A stretch of 32,448 nucleotides of DNA from Betaproteobacteria bacterium (GCA_947486575.1 CANKUB010000046.1:1-32448), one strand, 5' to 3'; counted from the stretch's first letter, positions 8,433 through 17,913 are shown. Notes: generated by a model not told the origin, from the sequence alone. Numbers and translations: made by a program.

Positions 8433-8469
8433 GCCTGCCTCTGTGGCAGGCAACGCTACAATGGTAGCG
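8433..8469. other. Two adjacent perfect hairpins in an intergenic gap
   Basis: GCCTGCC (8433-8439) pairs with GGCAGGC (8445-8451) around a five-base loop. Two bases on, CGCTAC (8454-8459) pairs with GTAGCG (8464-8469) around a four-base loop. They lie between the ATP-grasp stop and the DUF486 start. Neither is followed by a T run in the minus-strand direction, so they are not standard intrinsic terminators. They could be a processing or attenuation structure between the two genes. Confidence 0.4.
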
Positions 8470-8485
8470 CAACCAGTGATGCTCA

Positions 8486-9745
8486 CTAATCGAACGATAA
8501 TTCGCGGCGAATTTCGTCGTAACGCTGATGCAGGTCCTCGGCGCTGGCACCGCCAAGATTGAGCACGGCGTAGCGATAGCTGCCGAGCCATTTCATTTCG
8601 CGCGCGAGGCTTGCGCCACGCTTCAGGTAAAGCATCAGTCGCGCATCGGGGTAGCGTTGATGCACCGATTCAATTTGCGCCTGCCCCGGCACACGCGTCA
8701 CTTCGCGCCCGTCAAAGCGCCGGAATACAAAGCTCGCTGCCGCGCCAAAAGCGCCTGCACCAAACGTTACGCGTGGCGCATTGCTCAGCGCGAGTTCGAA
8801 CAGCAGCTCATACGGGTCGTAGCCATCCACACGCCGGTATAGATTGACGATCTGCGAGGCCATGCGCGGATTGATTTCGATAATGCGCAAGCGCCCCGTG
8901 TCCGGTTCGTACATCAACTCAACATTAAAAAAGCCATAGCCGTAATCAATCCCGGCAAATAATTTTTCGGCCAGCGCTTTCATGCGCGCCTGCACATCCG
9001 CAGGCAGACGCGAAGGGTACTCGAAGCGCGCAAACGCCTGCGTGCCGGGATACATGACCTCATCAACAATGCCGAGAATCGTGATTTTGCCGTTGTGCAC
9101 ATAGCCATCAAGATTGACCTGCACGCCGCTCATGATTTCCTCGCCGATCAAGTGATGCGCATCAATCGTGAACGGTGTAAAACGCGCCATCATGTCGTTG
9201 AACGGCGTAACCAGCTTGTGCAGGATCAGGGTTTCAATGAAATTAAAACCCAGGTGATTTTGCAGTTGCGCAAAACTGTCAACGCGCCGCGCCAGCACAG
9301 AATAGGTGGCTTTCACCGGCTTCACATAAAAGGGGAACGGCAGCCCGACATCCGCAGCGGATTCAAGCTTGTAAGGAAACACCGTAAAGCGCGGTGTGGC
9401 CTCAGGCATGATTTTTTGTTGCAGGCAGCGCGCATAATATTTGTGTTGCGCGGCGATAATTACCGCCGGATCGGTACCCGGTAGCCCCAGGCGCTGCGCC
9501 ACCACGGCGGCAATCAGCGCGCCGAATTGCTCGTTGTTACTGATCACACCATCAATGCGCCCACGATATTTTTTGATCAGCTTTTCGGCATAGCGGTGCG
9601 CATTAAACGTCATCAAGCGCGCGTTTTCAGGAAAGGTAAATAAATCAAAGCCTTCGTAGAAAAAGCGGTAGCGCCCGGCATAACGCGGGTGATCCAGCTC
9701 GTCGCGGTCCCAATCCTTGGGGAATAGTACCAGTAGGTTTTTCAT
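8486..9745 (-). CDS. ATP-grasp domain ligase of unknown substrate
   Basis: Stand-alone ATP-grasp enzyme, 419 residues, cytoplasmic, expected to couple ATP hydrolysis to forming a carboxylate-amine (or similar) bond through an acyl-phosphate. The N-terminal ~95 residues form a pre-ATP-grasp domain ('GVISNNEQFGALIAAVVAQRL'). The ATP-binding lysine region is 'FPFYVKPVKA' around K142. The Mg-binding end of the fold is clear as 'GFFNVELMYEP' and 'LRIIEINPRMASQIVNLY' (about 280-315). A ~90-residue C-terminal extension ('FRRFDGREVTRVPGQ' onward) resembles that of biotin-carboxylase-like ligases. It is first in the minus-strand run before DUF486, mpl and the amidase. No partner gene betrays its substrate. 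Confidence 0.8.
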   Translation of the reverse strand: MKNLLVLFPKDWDRDELDHPRYAGRYRFFYEGFDLFTFPENARLMTFNAHRYAEKLIKKYRGRIDGVISNNEQFGALIAAVVAQRLGLPGTDPAVIIAAQHKYYARCLQQKIMPEATPRFTVFPYKLESAADVGLPFPFYVKPVKATYSVLARRVDSFAQLQNHLGFNFIETLILHKLVTPFNDMMARFTPFTIDAHHLIGEEIMSGVQVNLDGYVHNGKITILGIVDEVMYPGTQAFARFEYPSRLPADVQARMKALAEKLFAGIDYGYGFFNVELMYEPDTGRLRIIEINPRMASQIVNLYRRVDGYDPYELLFELALSNAPRVTFGAGAFGAAASFVFRRFDGREVTRVPGQAQIESVHQRYPDARLMLYLKRGASLAREMKWLGSYRYAVLNLGGASAEDLHQRYDEIRRELSFD

Positions 9746-9860
9746 GAAAGCTTCAAAATAGGGCCGCAGACACGCCAGAATTGCAATTTAGGAGAATTCA
9801 GCGCCAGCGTGAACAGTTAATTCGTTGAATGTGCCTGTTCGGTTACAAGGTAAACATTCT

Positions 9861-9882
9861 ATTACTTAGTAATTAGTATATT
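9861..9882 (+). promoter_or_regulatory. AT-rich palindrome and possible -10 ahead of the phoX-type gene
   Basis: ATTACTTAGTAAT (9861-9873) is a near-perfect palindrome followed by TATATT (9877-9882), which could serve as a -10 element. No convincing -35 and no PhoB box were seen. This is the only notable structure in the 274-base gap between the ATP-grasp and phosphatase starts. Confidence 0.25.
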
Positions 9883-10019
9883 CCACGTACAGCTTAAATG
9901 CGTTGCTGGACGGATACCTGCCGCACTCCGATAATTGTCCGGTAATCTTTCGGCAAACTTACGTGAAAAATAGCCGTACAAACATGCTGCCTGCACTCAG
10001 TGGCCAAAGGAATCTCGAG

Positions 10020-11924
10020 ATGGACGACGACACCGTATCCAATGAATCCAAAGCGACAACCCTGTCACAGCTTATGGCGTTGCGATTATCGCGGCGCGAT
10101 GCGCTCAGGGGCATGGCCGCTGCTGGCGTCTACGGACTTGTCGGCTGTGCTACGCCCGCAACGCAAGGCAGCGGGTCATCGCTGACTTTCACTGAATCCG
10201 GGCGGTTCATGGATGAGACGCACCATGTTGCGCCCGGTTACAAGGTCAATACGCTGATTCGCTGGGGCGACCCGCTGCACGCCGATGCGCCCGCATTCAA
10301 TCCGCAGGCACAGTCGGCAGCGGCACAGGAACGGCAGTTCGGCGCCAATAATGATTACGTCGCTTTCATGCCGCTGCCGCGCGGGTCGGCCAACTCAACG
10401 CGGGGTCTGTTGTGCGTGAATCACGAATATACTCTGGCGCCACTCATGTGGCCCGGCTACGCGCCGGAAAGCTACGCCAAAAATCTCACGCGCGAGCAGT
10501 GCGAAACCGAAATGGCAGCCACTGGCCATTCGATTGTGGAAGTGGAGAATCGCGGTGGACAGTGGCTGGTGAATCGCGCCAGCCCGTACAACCGGCGCAT
10601 TTCAACGCGCGGCACGGTAATACGCGTTGCCGGCCCCGCAGCGGGCCATCCACGAATGTCCACCAAGGCCGATGTAAGCGGCACCCGCGTGATCGGCACA
10701 CTCGCCAATTGCGCAGGCGGCACCACGCCATGGGGCACGGTACTCACCGCCGAGGAGAACATTCACTACAGCTTTACCGGTGACGCCAGTACCGGGCGCG
10801 AGGCTGCCGCCTGGAAGCGCATGGGTATCGATGGCCGCGCGCGAAGCCTTTGGGGCCGGCATTTCGACCGCTTCAATCTGAACAAGGAACCCAACGAAGC
10901 CAACCGCTTTGGCTGGATCGTGGAAATCGATCCGTATGACCCGAGGTCCTTGCCAGTGAAACGTACCGCACTGGGTCGCTGCAATCAGGAATGCGCGAAC
11001 ACTGTCATCAGCTACGACGGACGCATTGCCGTGTACAAGGGCGACGACAGGCGCATGGAGTATGTCTATAAGTTCGTTACGCGCGATGCTTGCAATACCG
11101 ACCAGCCCGAAGCCAATCGTGATTTGCTCGACAGCGGCACCCTTTACGTAGCACGCTTCGAGACGAGCAAGATGCAGTGGCTGCCGCTGGTGTTCGGTCA
11201 GGGGCCGCTGACCAAGGCCAACGGTTTCGAGAACCAGGGCGATGTAGTGATCGACTCGCGCCGTGCCGCTGACTTGCTGGGCGCCACACCCATGGATCGT
11301 CCCGAGGACGTGGAAGTCAATCCGGCCACGGGACGCGTGTACGTCGCTTTGACATTCAACGAAAATCGCAAGCCTGATCAGATCGATGCCGCCAACCCGC
11401 GCGGCCCCAACAAGCACGGCCACATCATCGAAATCATTCCGCCGATGATCAACGGCAAATCCGACCACGCCGCCACCGAATGCAAGTGGGAATTTTTTAT
11501 CGTCGTCGGCGATCCGAAAAACCCCGAACACGGCGCACGTTATCACGGGCCGGTTTCCCCCACCGGCTGGATTACGGCACCCGACAATCTGACATTCGAT
11601 CCCAAGGGGCGCATCTGGATAGCCACCGATGGACAGGAGGATTGGTCTGGTTTCGCCGACAGCCTCTATGCCGCCGAAACCAGTGGGCCGCACCGCGGTG
11701 TGACACGCTGTTTTTTCAGCTCGCCGCGCGGTTCCGAGGTCACTGGCCCGGCCTTCACCCCCGACGGCAAGACGCTGTTTTTGTCAGTGCAACACCCGGG
11801 CGATGAAAAAGGCTCGACGTTTGACAAGCCTTCCACGCGCTGGCCGGATTTCAAACCGGATATGCCGCCGCGTCCTGCGGTGGTGGCAATTACCAAGGCA
11901 GACGGCGGTGAAATTGGCTCGTGA
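10020..11924 (+). CDS. PhoX family (DUF839) phosphatase, Tat-exported probable lipoprotein
   Basis: Alkaline phosphatase of the PhoX family, releasing phosphate from phosphomonoesters outside the cytoplasm. I start it at the ATG at 10020, which has AAAGG nine bases upstream; an open frame extends 39 codons further but lacks a site. That gives 634 residues. A twin-arginine motif S-R-R-D-A-L-R (24-30) is followed by a hydrophobic run ending LVGC (40-43), a lipobox, so lipid attachment after Tat export is likely. PhoX hallmarks follow: 'RWGDPLHADAPAF', 'QFGANNDY', 'LLCVNHEYT', 'NCAGGTTPWGTVLTAEENIH', 'GRCNQECAN' and 'YKGDDRRMEYVYKF', covering the Fe/Ca-binding Glu and Cys positions of the family. 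The Bug receptor gene follows 15 bases later on the same strand. Confidence 0.88.
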   Translation: MDDDTVSNESKATTLSQLMALRLSRRDALRGMAAAGVYGLVGCATPATQGSGSSLTFTESGRFMDETHHVAPGYKVNTLIRWGDPLHADAPAFNPQAQSAAAQERQFGANNDYVAFMPLPRGSANSTRGLLCVNHEYTLAPLMWPGYAPESYAKNLTREQCETEMAATGHSIVEVENRGGQWLVNRASPYNRRISTRGTVIRVAGPAAGHPRMSTKADVSGTRVIGTLANCAGGTTPWGTVLTAEENIHYSFTGDASTGREAAAWKRMGIDGRARSLWGRHFDRFNLNKEPNEANRFGWIVEIDPYDPRSLPVKRTALGRCNQECANTVISYDGRIAVYKGDDRRMEYVYKFVTRDACNTDQPEANRDLLDSGTLYVARFETSKMQWLPLVFGQGPLTKANGFENQGDVVIDSRRAADLLGATPMDRPEDVEVNPATGRVYVALTFNENRKPDQIDAANPRGPNKHGHIIEIIPPMINGKSDHAATECKWEFFIVVGDPKNPEHGARYHGPVSPTGWITAPDNLTFDPKGRIWIATDGQEDWSGFADSLYAAETSGPHRGVTRCFFSSPRGSEVTGPAFTPDGKTLFLSVQHPGDEKGSTFDKPSTRWPDFKPDMPPRPAVVAITKADGGEIGS

Positions 11925-11939
11925 TCACGCGAGTGGGTC

Positions 11940-12953
11940 ATGAAATGTGAAACGATGACATGCGTTTGCGTCGGCGTGCACTTGATGGTGTGCGCGGCTG
12001 CGTGTGCACAGAATCTTTCAACAAAGCCTGTCCTGAGCTTGTCGAAGGACGCAGGCCAGACTTTTCCGGTCAAGCCCATGCGGATTGTCGTTCCCGTAGC
12101 GCCAGGCGGGGGGCTGGATCCGCAGGCACGCCTGCTGGGTAAAAAATTTCAGGAAAGCATGGGGCAAGCGGTGGTGATCGAAAACCGGCCAGGCGCCAAT
12201 GGCATGATCGGCACGGAGCATGTGGCAAAGTCGCCCGCCGACGGTTACACACTGTTGTGCGCGGCGGCCTCGATGGCCAGCGCCGTCACACTGTACAAGA
12301 ACCTATCGTTTGATCTGCAACGAGATTTTGCGCCAGTTAGCCAGATTTCGTCGAATGCCCAGTTCTTGATTGCGCACCCTAGCCTGCCTGTGGGTACGAT
12401 GAAGGATTTCATCACGTTGGCAAAAAAGCAGGGCGGCAAAATGAATGCGGCGTCCGGTGGCACGGGTACCGCCAATCACCTGGTGCTTGAAATGTTCAAA
12501 CAGCGCGCCGGGTTTCAGGCGACGCACATTCCCTACAAGGGCTCAGGCCCGGCAACCATCGCGCTGATGAGTGGCGAGGTGGATTTCAGTTTCGCGGGCG
12601 CGATCACCATGATTCCCCATATGCGCTCCGGCAAGGTCAAAGCGCTGGCGGTAACGTCGCCCGCGCCGTCACGCCTAGCGCCCGCGTTGCCGACGCTGGC
12701 GTCGTTGTATCCGGGTTTCGAGTCCGTAAACTGGTATGCGATTTTCGCGCCGGCTGCGACGCCAGCCGTGATAGTCAACAAGTTGGGTGGGGAAATCACC
12801 GCCGCCATCAAGTCTGCCGAAATGCGCGACTTCATGTTGAAAGAAGGCGCCGACCCGGTAGGCAACACACCGCAAGAATTTGCTGCTTACTTCAAGAGTG
12901 AAGTGACCCGCTACGCGCTGGTAATACAGGCTGCAAACATTCGGGTGGATTGA
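11940..12953 (+). CDS. Bug/TctC-family periplasmic solute-binding receptor
   Basis: Tripartite tricarboxylate transporter receptor family (Bug), 337 residues, periplasmic, binding small carboxylates. Residues 1-23 are a signal peptide rich in Cys and Ala (ending ACAQ). The mature domain shows the family landmarks 'MRIVVPVAPGGGLDPQAR', 'VIENRPGANGMIGTEHVAKSP', 'DGYTLL', 'HIPYKGSGPA' and 'GEVDFSFAG'. No TctA or TctB membrane genes are nearby, so it is an orphan receptor, as is common in Burkholderiales. Residues ~27-39 (STKPVLSLSKDAG), between signal peptide and mature domain, are encoded by an inserted repeat element (12026-12056). Several ATGs near the start are possible; none has a strong ribosome binding site. 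Confidence 0.9.
   Translation: MKCETMTCVCVGVHLMVCAAACAQNLSTKPVLSLSKDAGQTFPVKPMRIVVPVAPGGGLDPQARLLGKKFQESMGQAVVIENRPGANGMIGTEHVAKSPADGYTLLCAAASMASAVTLYKNLSFDLQRDFAPVSQISSNAQFLIAHPSLPVGTMKDFITLAKKQGGKMNAASGGTGTANHLVLEMFKQRAGFQATHIPYKGSGPATIALMSGEVDFSFAGAITMIPHMRSGKVKALAVTSPAPSRLAPALPTLASLYPGFESVNWYAIFAPAATPAVIVNKLGGEITAAIKSAEMRDFMLKEGADPVGNTPQEFAAYFKSEVTRYALVIQAANIRVD
12026..12056. repeat. Small imperfect-hairpin repeat element inside the Bug receptor gene
   Basis: The segment has GCCTGTCCT at its left and AGGACGCAGGC at its right, an imperfect inverted repeat around GAGCTTGTCGA. This CCTGAGCTTGTCGAAGGA-type unit is one I recognise as recurring in many bacterial genomes, where it is often read as 'LSLSK' or 'FDKLRTG' in translated frames. 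Here it is in frame and adds residues between the signal peptide and the mature receptor. Recognition is from memory; copy number in this genome is unknown. Confidence 0.55.
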
Positions 12954-12992
12954 TGCAGCGCGGTGCTCACAATGTTGCCGCCGCGCAGCCAG

Positions 12993-13024
12993 AAGAATAA
13001 AACGCAAGCCCGAAGGCTTGCGTT
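12993..13024 (-). terminator. Intrinsic terminator for the P460-cupredoxin gene
   Basis: A perfect 10-bp stem, AACGCAAGCC (13001-13010) with GGCTTGCGTT (13015-13024), has a CGAA loop. In the minus-strand direction it is followed by a T-rich TTATT stretch. It lies 21 bases after the stop of the P460-cupredoxin gene and also separates it from the convergent Bug gene. Confidence 0.75.
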
Positions 13025-13045
13025 CAGGATGCTGCCACCGGCAAA

Positions 13046-13876
13046 CTACTTGGTGACGACGATCTCGCCTTTCATCCCTGGATGCAATCCGCAGATGTAA
13101 CCGTAGGTGCCTTCATTATTAAACTGAATGGAGGTGCTTTGGCCCTTGAGCATCACCGGTGAACGGAACTCGCTGGAAGCCTGCAATGTAACTTGATGCG
13201 GTGAGCTGTCGATGTTGGTCCAGGTGATGGTCTGTCCGGCTTTGACGCTGACCTTCTCTGGCCCGAACAGGAATTCAGCAACCGCCACAGTGCCCGGTCC
13301 GGAAGGCCGTTGTGCAGCACCCAGTGCAGTACCCTTCAGCCCAGCCAGCGAAATGACGAAATCCTGACCGGCGTGCGGCAGGTGGCAATCAAAACAACCC
13401 TTGGTATTGGCGTTGGCTTTTTGATTGGGCGTCTTGTCGCCCATAAAGGCCGCGTATTCCCAGTCGCCATTACGCCATGCAGCAGGAATAGTTGCCCCCC
13501 AGCCAGCTCGTTTTTCCATCACCGCATAGCCGACTACATTACCCTTAACAAAATTACCATCAGCACCTCTGACGGGCACGCCCTTGTCATCGGTCTTGGC
13601 AGCGTACTGCACCAACGTCAGCACGGTGCCGCTGGGAGCATCTTTACCCGAACGCACGGCGTCGACCGACGATTTCGACGTATACAGTTCACGGAACTGT
13701 TTGATATCAGCGCGATTAACTGTTTGATATAAAACGCCTTTTTCAAACCCTTCCGGGAATTTGATGCGGTCCGGCATGGCCTGACTATGCGCGACGAGAA
13801 TGCCTCCCGCAATGGCCGCCACGCCGGCCAACGCACTGGCTACCTTGGTCACGATCTTCTTACGCTGTTGCTGCAT
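13046..13876 (-). CDS. Secreted cytochrome P460-cupredoxin fusion protein
   Basis: Exported electron-transfer or redox protein of 276 residues with two cofactor domains. Residues 1-33 are a signal peptide (QQQRKK, hydrophobic run, AHSQA). Residues ~36-185 match the cytochrome P460 family, with a heme c motif C-F-D-C-H at 161-165 and the 'NGDWEYAAF' region before it. Residues ~195-276 are a plastocyanin-like cupredoxin with type 1 copper ligands His227 ('SSPHQV'), Cys262, His265 and Met268 in 'YICGLHPGMKG'. P460 proteins are known from ammonia oxidisers, where they oxidise hydroxylamine; that role is not demonstrated here and no nitrification genes are near. The ATG has a strong AAGGAGA ribosome binding site. 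The ccm cluster in this window would supply the heme attachment machinery. Confidence 0.88.
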   Translation of the reverse strand: MQQQRKKIVTKVASALAGVAAIAGGILVAHSQAMPDRIKFPEGFEKGVLYQTVNRADIKQFRELYTSKSSVDAVRSGKDAPSGTVLTLVQYAAKTDDKGVPVRGADGNFVKGNVVGYAVMEKRAGWGATIPAAWRNGDWEYAAFMGDKTPNQKANANTKGCFDCHLPHAGQDFVISLAGLKGTALGAAQRPSGPGTVAVAEFLFGPEKVSVKAGQTITWTNIDSSPHQVTLQASSEFRSPVMLKGQSTSIQFNNEGTYGYICGLHPGMKGEIVVTK

Positions 13877-14044
13877 GGCATCTCCTTGTTTATATGGGGA
13901 AAGTAGTCACTGTAGGTGCAATCATGCCATATCCGGCTTTCTATTTGTCGATGACGGCGGAAATTCTTTACAAGGGTAAGCGGGTATTTTTATTTATTTA
14001 TATGAAACAATAGGTTATAGATGATATTGCTGCATATTTGCCGC

Positions 14045-17000
14045 TCAACGTTCGTATCCCAAAGCGGGTGCCAACCACCGTTCAGCGTCGTCAAGCGGCA
14101 TGTCTTTACGGCGCGCATAATCTTCCACCTGATCTTTCCCGATTTTGCCCACCGTGAAGTACTGCGATTGCGGATGCGCCAGATGAAAACCACTTACCGA
14201 TGAAGCGGGCCACATGGCAAAACTTTCGGTAAGCGTAATACCTGCGCGCTTGGCATCGAGCACATCAAACAACGCGGCCTTTTCGGTGTGATCGGGACAC
14301 GCCGGGTAACCCGGCGCGGGCCGGATACCGCGATACTTTTCAGCGATCATGGCATCGTTATCCAGCGTTTCATCTTTGGCATAACCCCAGAATTCCCGCC
14401 GAACGCGCTTGTGGAGCAACTCGGTAAATGCCTCAGCCAGCCGGTCGGCCAGCGCTTTTAAGGTGATGCTGCTGTAGTCGTCGTGATTTTTCTCGAACTC
14501 AGCAAGTTTTTTCTCGATACCAAAACCGGCGGTGACCGCGAACGCACCGATGTAATCCTTGACGCCCGCTTCTTTTGGCGCGACAAAATCGCCGAGACAC
14601 AAATTCGGATTACCCGTGGGCTTGCGATTTTGCTGCCGCAGGTTGTGCCACGTCATCACCGGCTTGTCGCGTTTTTCGTCACCGTAAATCTCGATGTCCT
14701 CGCCTTCGTTCACGCTGTTCGCGGGAAACAGGCCCAGCACGCCATGCGCCTGCAGCCATTTGCCGTCGATGATTTTTTTCAGCATCGCTTTGGCATCGAC
14801 AAGAACTTTTTTTGCTTCTGCGCCGACAATTTCGTCATCCAGAATTTTCGGGTATGAACCGGCCAAATCCCACGTCTGAAAGTACGGGCCCCAATCAATG
14901 CATTCGGCAATTTCGGCCAGATCATAGTTGCGCAGGAGCTTCATGCCCGGGAATGCCGGCGCAACAGGCACATGTTTCGTCCAATCGGTCTTGAAGCGGT
15001 TAGCCCGCGCTTCGGCAATCGGGATCAGTTCCGGGCCTTTCTTGTTCGCGTGCTGCGCGCGAACCTTTTCATAATCGGCATTCAGCTCATCCAGATACTT
15101 GCGGCGCACCACTTCATCCTCGGCCAGCAGGCTGCTGCATACGGTCACGCTGCGCGACGCGTCTGGCACCCACACCGTCGGGCCATTGGTATAGCCCGGT
15201 GCGATTTTTACCGCCGTATGCGTGCGCGACGTGGTGGCCCCGCCAATCAACAACGGCAGGGTGAAGCCCTGGCGCTGCATTTCGCGCGCCACATTGCCCA
15301 TTTCTTCCAGCGAAGGCGTGATCAAGCCCGACAGGCCAATGATGTCCACCTTCTCGGCAATGGCCGTATCCAGAATTTTCTGGCACGGCACCATCACGCC
15401 CATATTGACGACTTCGTAGTTATTGCATTGAAGCACCACGGCCACGATATTCTTGCCGATGTCGTGCACATCACCCTTGACCGTGGCAATAACGATCTTG
15501 CCCTTGGGCTTGGACGCTTCGCCCGACTCGCTCGCCATGCGCGCCTTTTCTTCCTCGATAAACGGAATCAGGTGCGCCACGGCCTGCTTCATCACCCGCG
15601 CGGATTTCACCACCTGCGGCAAAAACATTTTGCCCGCGCCAAACAAATCGCCGACGATATTCATGCCATCCATCAGCGGGCCTTCAATTACATGGATCGG
15701 GCGCCCACCGGACTCCACCAATTTGAGGCGCATTTCTTCGGTGTCTTCGGTAATCCATTGCGTAATGCCATGCACCAAAGCGTGAGCGAGGCGTTTTTCC
15801 ACTGACTCCTGCCGCCATTCCAGCGTTTGCTCTTCTTTTGCGGCACCCGCTTTCAGCGTGCCCGCGAATTCGATCATGCGTTCTGTCGCATCCGGTCGCC
15901 GGTTCAACACCACATCTTCAACGCGCTCGCGCAGCTCAGGCGCAAGATCATCGTAGACACCCATCATGCCTGCGTTGACGATGCCCATCGTCATGCCCGC
16001 TTTAATTGCGTGATACAAAAACACCGTGTGGATCGCTTCGCGCGCCGGGTCGTTGCCGCGGAAAGAAAAACTCACGTTTGACACGCCGCCGCTGATTTTT
16101 GCATACGGCAAGTTTTCGCGTATCCACTTTGTCGCCTGAATAAAATCCACGGCATAGTTGTTGTGTTCTTCAATGCCGGTGGCAATGGCAAAAATATTCG
16201 GATCGAAAATAATGTCTTCCGGCGCGAAGCCCACTTTTTGCGTGAGCAAATCGTAGGCGCGCTTGCAGATTTCTGTTTTGCGCGCGAAAGTGTCAGCCTG
16301 ACCTTGTTCATCAAACGCCATCACGATAGCCGCCGCGCCATAGCGCTTGCACAGCGTCGCCTGCCGCAGGAACTCAGCCTCGCCTTCCTTCATGCTGATC
16401 GAGTTGACGATGGCCTTGCCTTGCACGCACTTCAGCCCTGCCTCTATCACGTCCCATTTGGACGAATCGATCATCACCGGCACACGCGAAATATCCGGTT
16501 CGCCTGCCAGCAGATTCAGAAAGCGCGCCATGGCGGCTTTTGAATCGAGCATGGCTTCATCCATATTGATGTCAATCACCTGCGCGCCGTTTTCAACCTG
16601 CTGTCGCGCCACGGCGAGCGCTTCGTCGTACTGTTCATTCAAAATCAGCCGCGCGAAAGCGCGTGAACCGGTGACATTTGTGCGTTCGCCAACATTGACA
16701 AATAGCGATGTTTCATCGATGTTCGCCGGTTCCAACCCGGACAAGCGCAACTTGTGATCGCATTGTGGGGGCACGCGTGGAGGCAACGTTTTCACCGCCT
16801 GTGCAATGGCGCGTATGTGATCGGGCGTAGTGCCACAGCAGCCACCGGCCACATTCACAAAACCCGCCTCGGCAAACTCTTTCAGCAAGCCGGAGGTAAT
16901 CGAAGGCGTTTCGTCAAAGCCGGTGTCGCTCATCGGGTTGGGCAAGCCTGCGTTCGGGTACACGCATATCGGCGCGTCGCAGATTTTCGACAGTTCGGCG

Positions 17001-17785
17001 ATATAAGGCCGCATCAGGGAGGCGCCCAGCGCGCAATTCAAGCCAATCGTAATCGGCTTGGCGTGGCGTACGGAATTCCAGAATGCTTCGACCGTCTGCC
17101 CGGATAAAATGCGGCCGGAAGCATCTGTCACCGTGCCGGAAATCATCACTGGATAGCGCTCGCCGCTTTCTTCGAAAAACTGGTCGATGGCAAACAGCGC
17201 AGCCTTGGCGTTCAGCGTATCGAAAATGGTTTCAACCAGAAACAAGTCCACACCGCCTTCATGCAGCGCACGCGCCTGCTCAAGGTAAGCTGCCACCAGT
17301 TCATCAAAAGTGACATTGCGCGCGCCGGCGTCGTTGACGTCGGGCGAAATGGAAGCGGTCTTCGGCGTGGGGCCAAATGCACCAGCGACAAAGCGCGGTT
17401 GCTCCTTGGTCGAATACTTGGCACAGGCTGCTCGGGCCAGCCGCGCCGAAACCACGTTCATCTCGTACGCCAGCGACTCCATGTGGTAATCGGCTTGCGC
17501 AATGCGCTGCGCGCCAAAGGTGTTGGTCTCGATAATATCGGAACCCGCCGCAAGGTATTGCTCGTGTATTTCCTGGATAACATGCGGCTGCGTCAACACC
17601 AGCAATTCGTTGTTGCCTTTGACGTCGTGGGCGAAATCCGCGAAACGTGCGCCGCGATACGCTTTTTCATCCAGCTTGTAGCGCTGGATCATGGTGCCCA
17701 TCGCGCCATCGAGCACGAGAATGCGTTGACGGAGTGCGGATTCAATCGCGGTAAAACGTGAGTTGTTCATCGCCGGAGCGTTCAT
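14045..17785 (-). CDS. metH: Cobalamin-dependent methionine synthase
   Basis: Transfers the methyl group of 5-methyltetrahydrofolate to homocysteine via methylcobalamin. All four modules are present in 1246 residues. The homocysteine domain has zinc ligands Cys251 ('GLNCALG') and Cys316-Cys317 ('[10 protein letters not shown]'). The pterin domain begins about residue 357 ('[17 protein letters not shown]'). The cobalamin domain has His774 as the lower axial ligand in '[10 protein letters not shown]'. The C-terminal reactivation domain carries the S-adenosylmethionine segment '[12 protein letters not shown]'. All catalytic residues I can place are intact. No cobalamin riboswitch fits in the 128 bases between its start and the divergent rhodanese. 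The ATG at 17785 lacks a clear ribosome binding site; a second in-frame ATG is five codons on. Confidence 0.97.
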   Translation of the reverse strand: MNAPAMNNSRFTAIESALRQRILVLDGAMGTMIQRYKLDEKAYRGARFADFAHDVKGNNELLVLTQPHVIQEIHEQYLAAGSDIIETNTFGAQRIAQADYHMESLAYEMNVVSARLARAACAKYSTKEQPRFVAGAFGPTPKTASISPDVNDAGARNVTFDELVAAYLEQARALHEGGVDLFLVETIFDTLNAKAALFAIDQFFEESGERYPVMISGTVTDASGRILSGQTVEAFWNSVRHAKPITIGLNCALGASLMRPYIAELSKICDAPICVYPNAGLPNPMSDTGFDETPSITSGLLKEFAEAGFVNVAGGCCGTTPDHIRAIAQAVKTLPPRVPPQCDHKLRLSGLEPANIDETSLFVNVGERTNVTGSRAFARLILNEQYDEALAVARQQVENGAQVIDINMDEAMLDSKAAMARFLNLLAGEPDISRVPVMIDSSKWDVIEAGLKCVQGKAIVNSISMKEGEAEFLRQATLCKRYGAAAIVMAFDEQGQADTFARKTEICKRAYDLLTQKVGFAPEDIIFDPNIFAIATGIEEHNNYAVDFIQATKWIRENLPYAKISGGVSNVSFSFRGNDPAREAIHTVFLYHAIKAGMTMGIVNAGMMGVYDDLAPELRERVEDVVLNRRPDATERMIEFAGTLKAGAAKEEQTLEWRQESVEKRLAHALVHGITQWITEDTEEMRLKLVESGGRPIHVIEGPLMDGMNIVGDLFGAGKMFLPQVVKSARVMKQAVAHLIPFIEEEKARMASESGEASKPKGKIVIATVKGDVHDIGKNIVAVVLQCNNYEVVNMGVMVPCQKILDTAIAEKVDIIGLSGLITPSLEEMGNVAREMQRQGFTLPLLIGGATTSRTHTAVKIAPGYTNGPTVWVPDASRSVTVCSSLLAEDEVVRRKYLDELNADYEKVRAQHANKKGPELIPIAEARANRFKTDWTKHVPVAPAFPGMKLLRNYDLAEIAECIDWGPYFQTWDLAGSYPKILDDEIVGAEAKKVLVDAKAMLKKIIDGKWLQAHGVLGLFPANSVNEGEDIEIYGDEKRDKPVMTWHNLRQQNRKPTGNPNLCLGDFVAPKEAGVKDYIGAFAVTAGFGIEKKLAEFEKNHDDYSSITLKALADRLAEAFTELLHKRVRREFWGYAKDETLDNDAMIAEKYRGIRPAPGYPACPDHTEKAALFDVLDAKRAGITLTESFAMWPASSVSGFHLAHPQSQYFTVGKIGKDQVEDYARRKDMPLDDAERWLAPALGYER

Positions 17786-17853
17786 AGCAATAGCCTGCGC
17801 CGCCTGAGCAGCGTTGCCAAGTTGTTGTTAAGTAAGCACAATTTTATCATGCG

Positions 17854-17884
17854 TGGACAGTAAACCCGGTGTTCCTACTATAAT
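17854..17884 (+). promoter_or_regulatory. Candidate sigma-70 promoter for the rhodanese gene
   Basis: A consensus -10 TATAAT (17879-17884) lies 19 bases after TGGACA (17854-17859), a near-consensus -35. Transcription would begin near 17890, just past the first possible ATG (17887) and about two dozen bases before the ATG at 17914. This favours the later start. The spacer is longer than the usual 17. Confidence 0.5.
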
Positions 17885-17913
17885 CAATGCTTGATCTTCT
17901 TGGCCCCCGTGCG

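Noticed and set aside
9746-10019. PhoB box upstream of the PhoX-type gene.
   Set aside because: No pair of CTGTCAT-like repeats at 11-base spacing could be found in this gap.
10602-11693. Long open frame on the strand opposite the phosphatase gene.
   Set aside because: It is a mirror of the codon bias of the real gene; it has no recognisable domain, and the plus-strand frame has clear PhoX motifs. Similar antisense frames opposite metH, fahA and the NHL gene were dropped for the same reason.
6641-14014. The 14-base sequence tatgaaacaatagg occurs at 6641-6654 and 14001-14014.
   Set aside because: In a window of this size a few 14-base matches are expected by chance, and the two copies have different gene contexts.
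17786-17886. Possible cobalamin riboswitch ahead of metH.
   Set aside because: The gap to the divergent rhodanese is too short for the element, and no B12-box-like sequence was seen.
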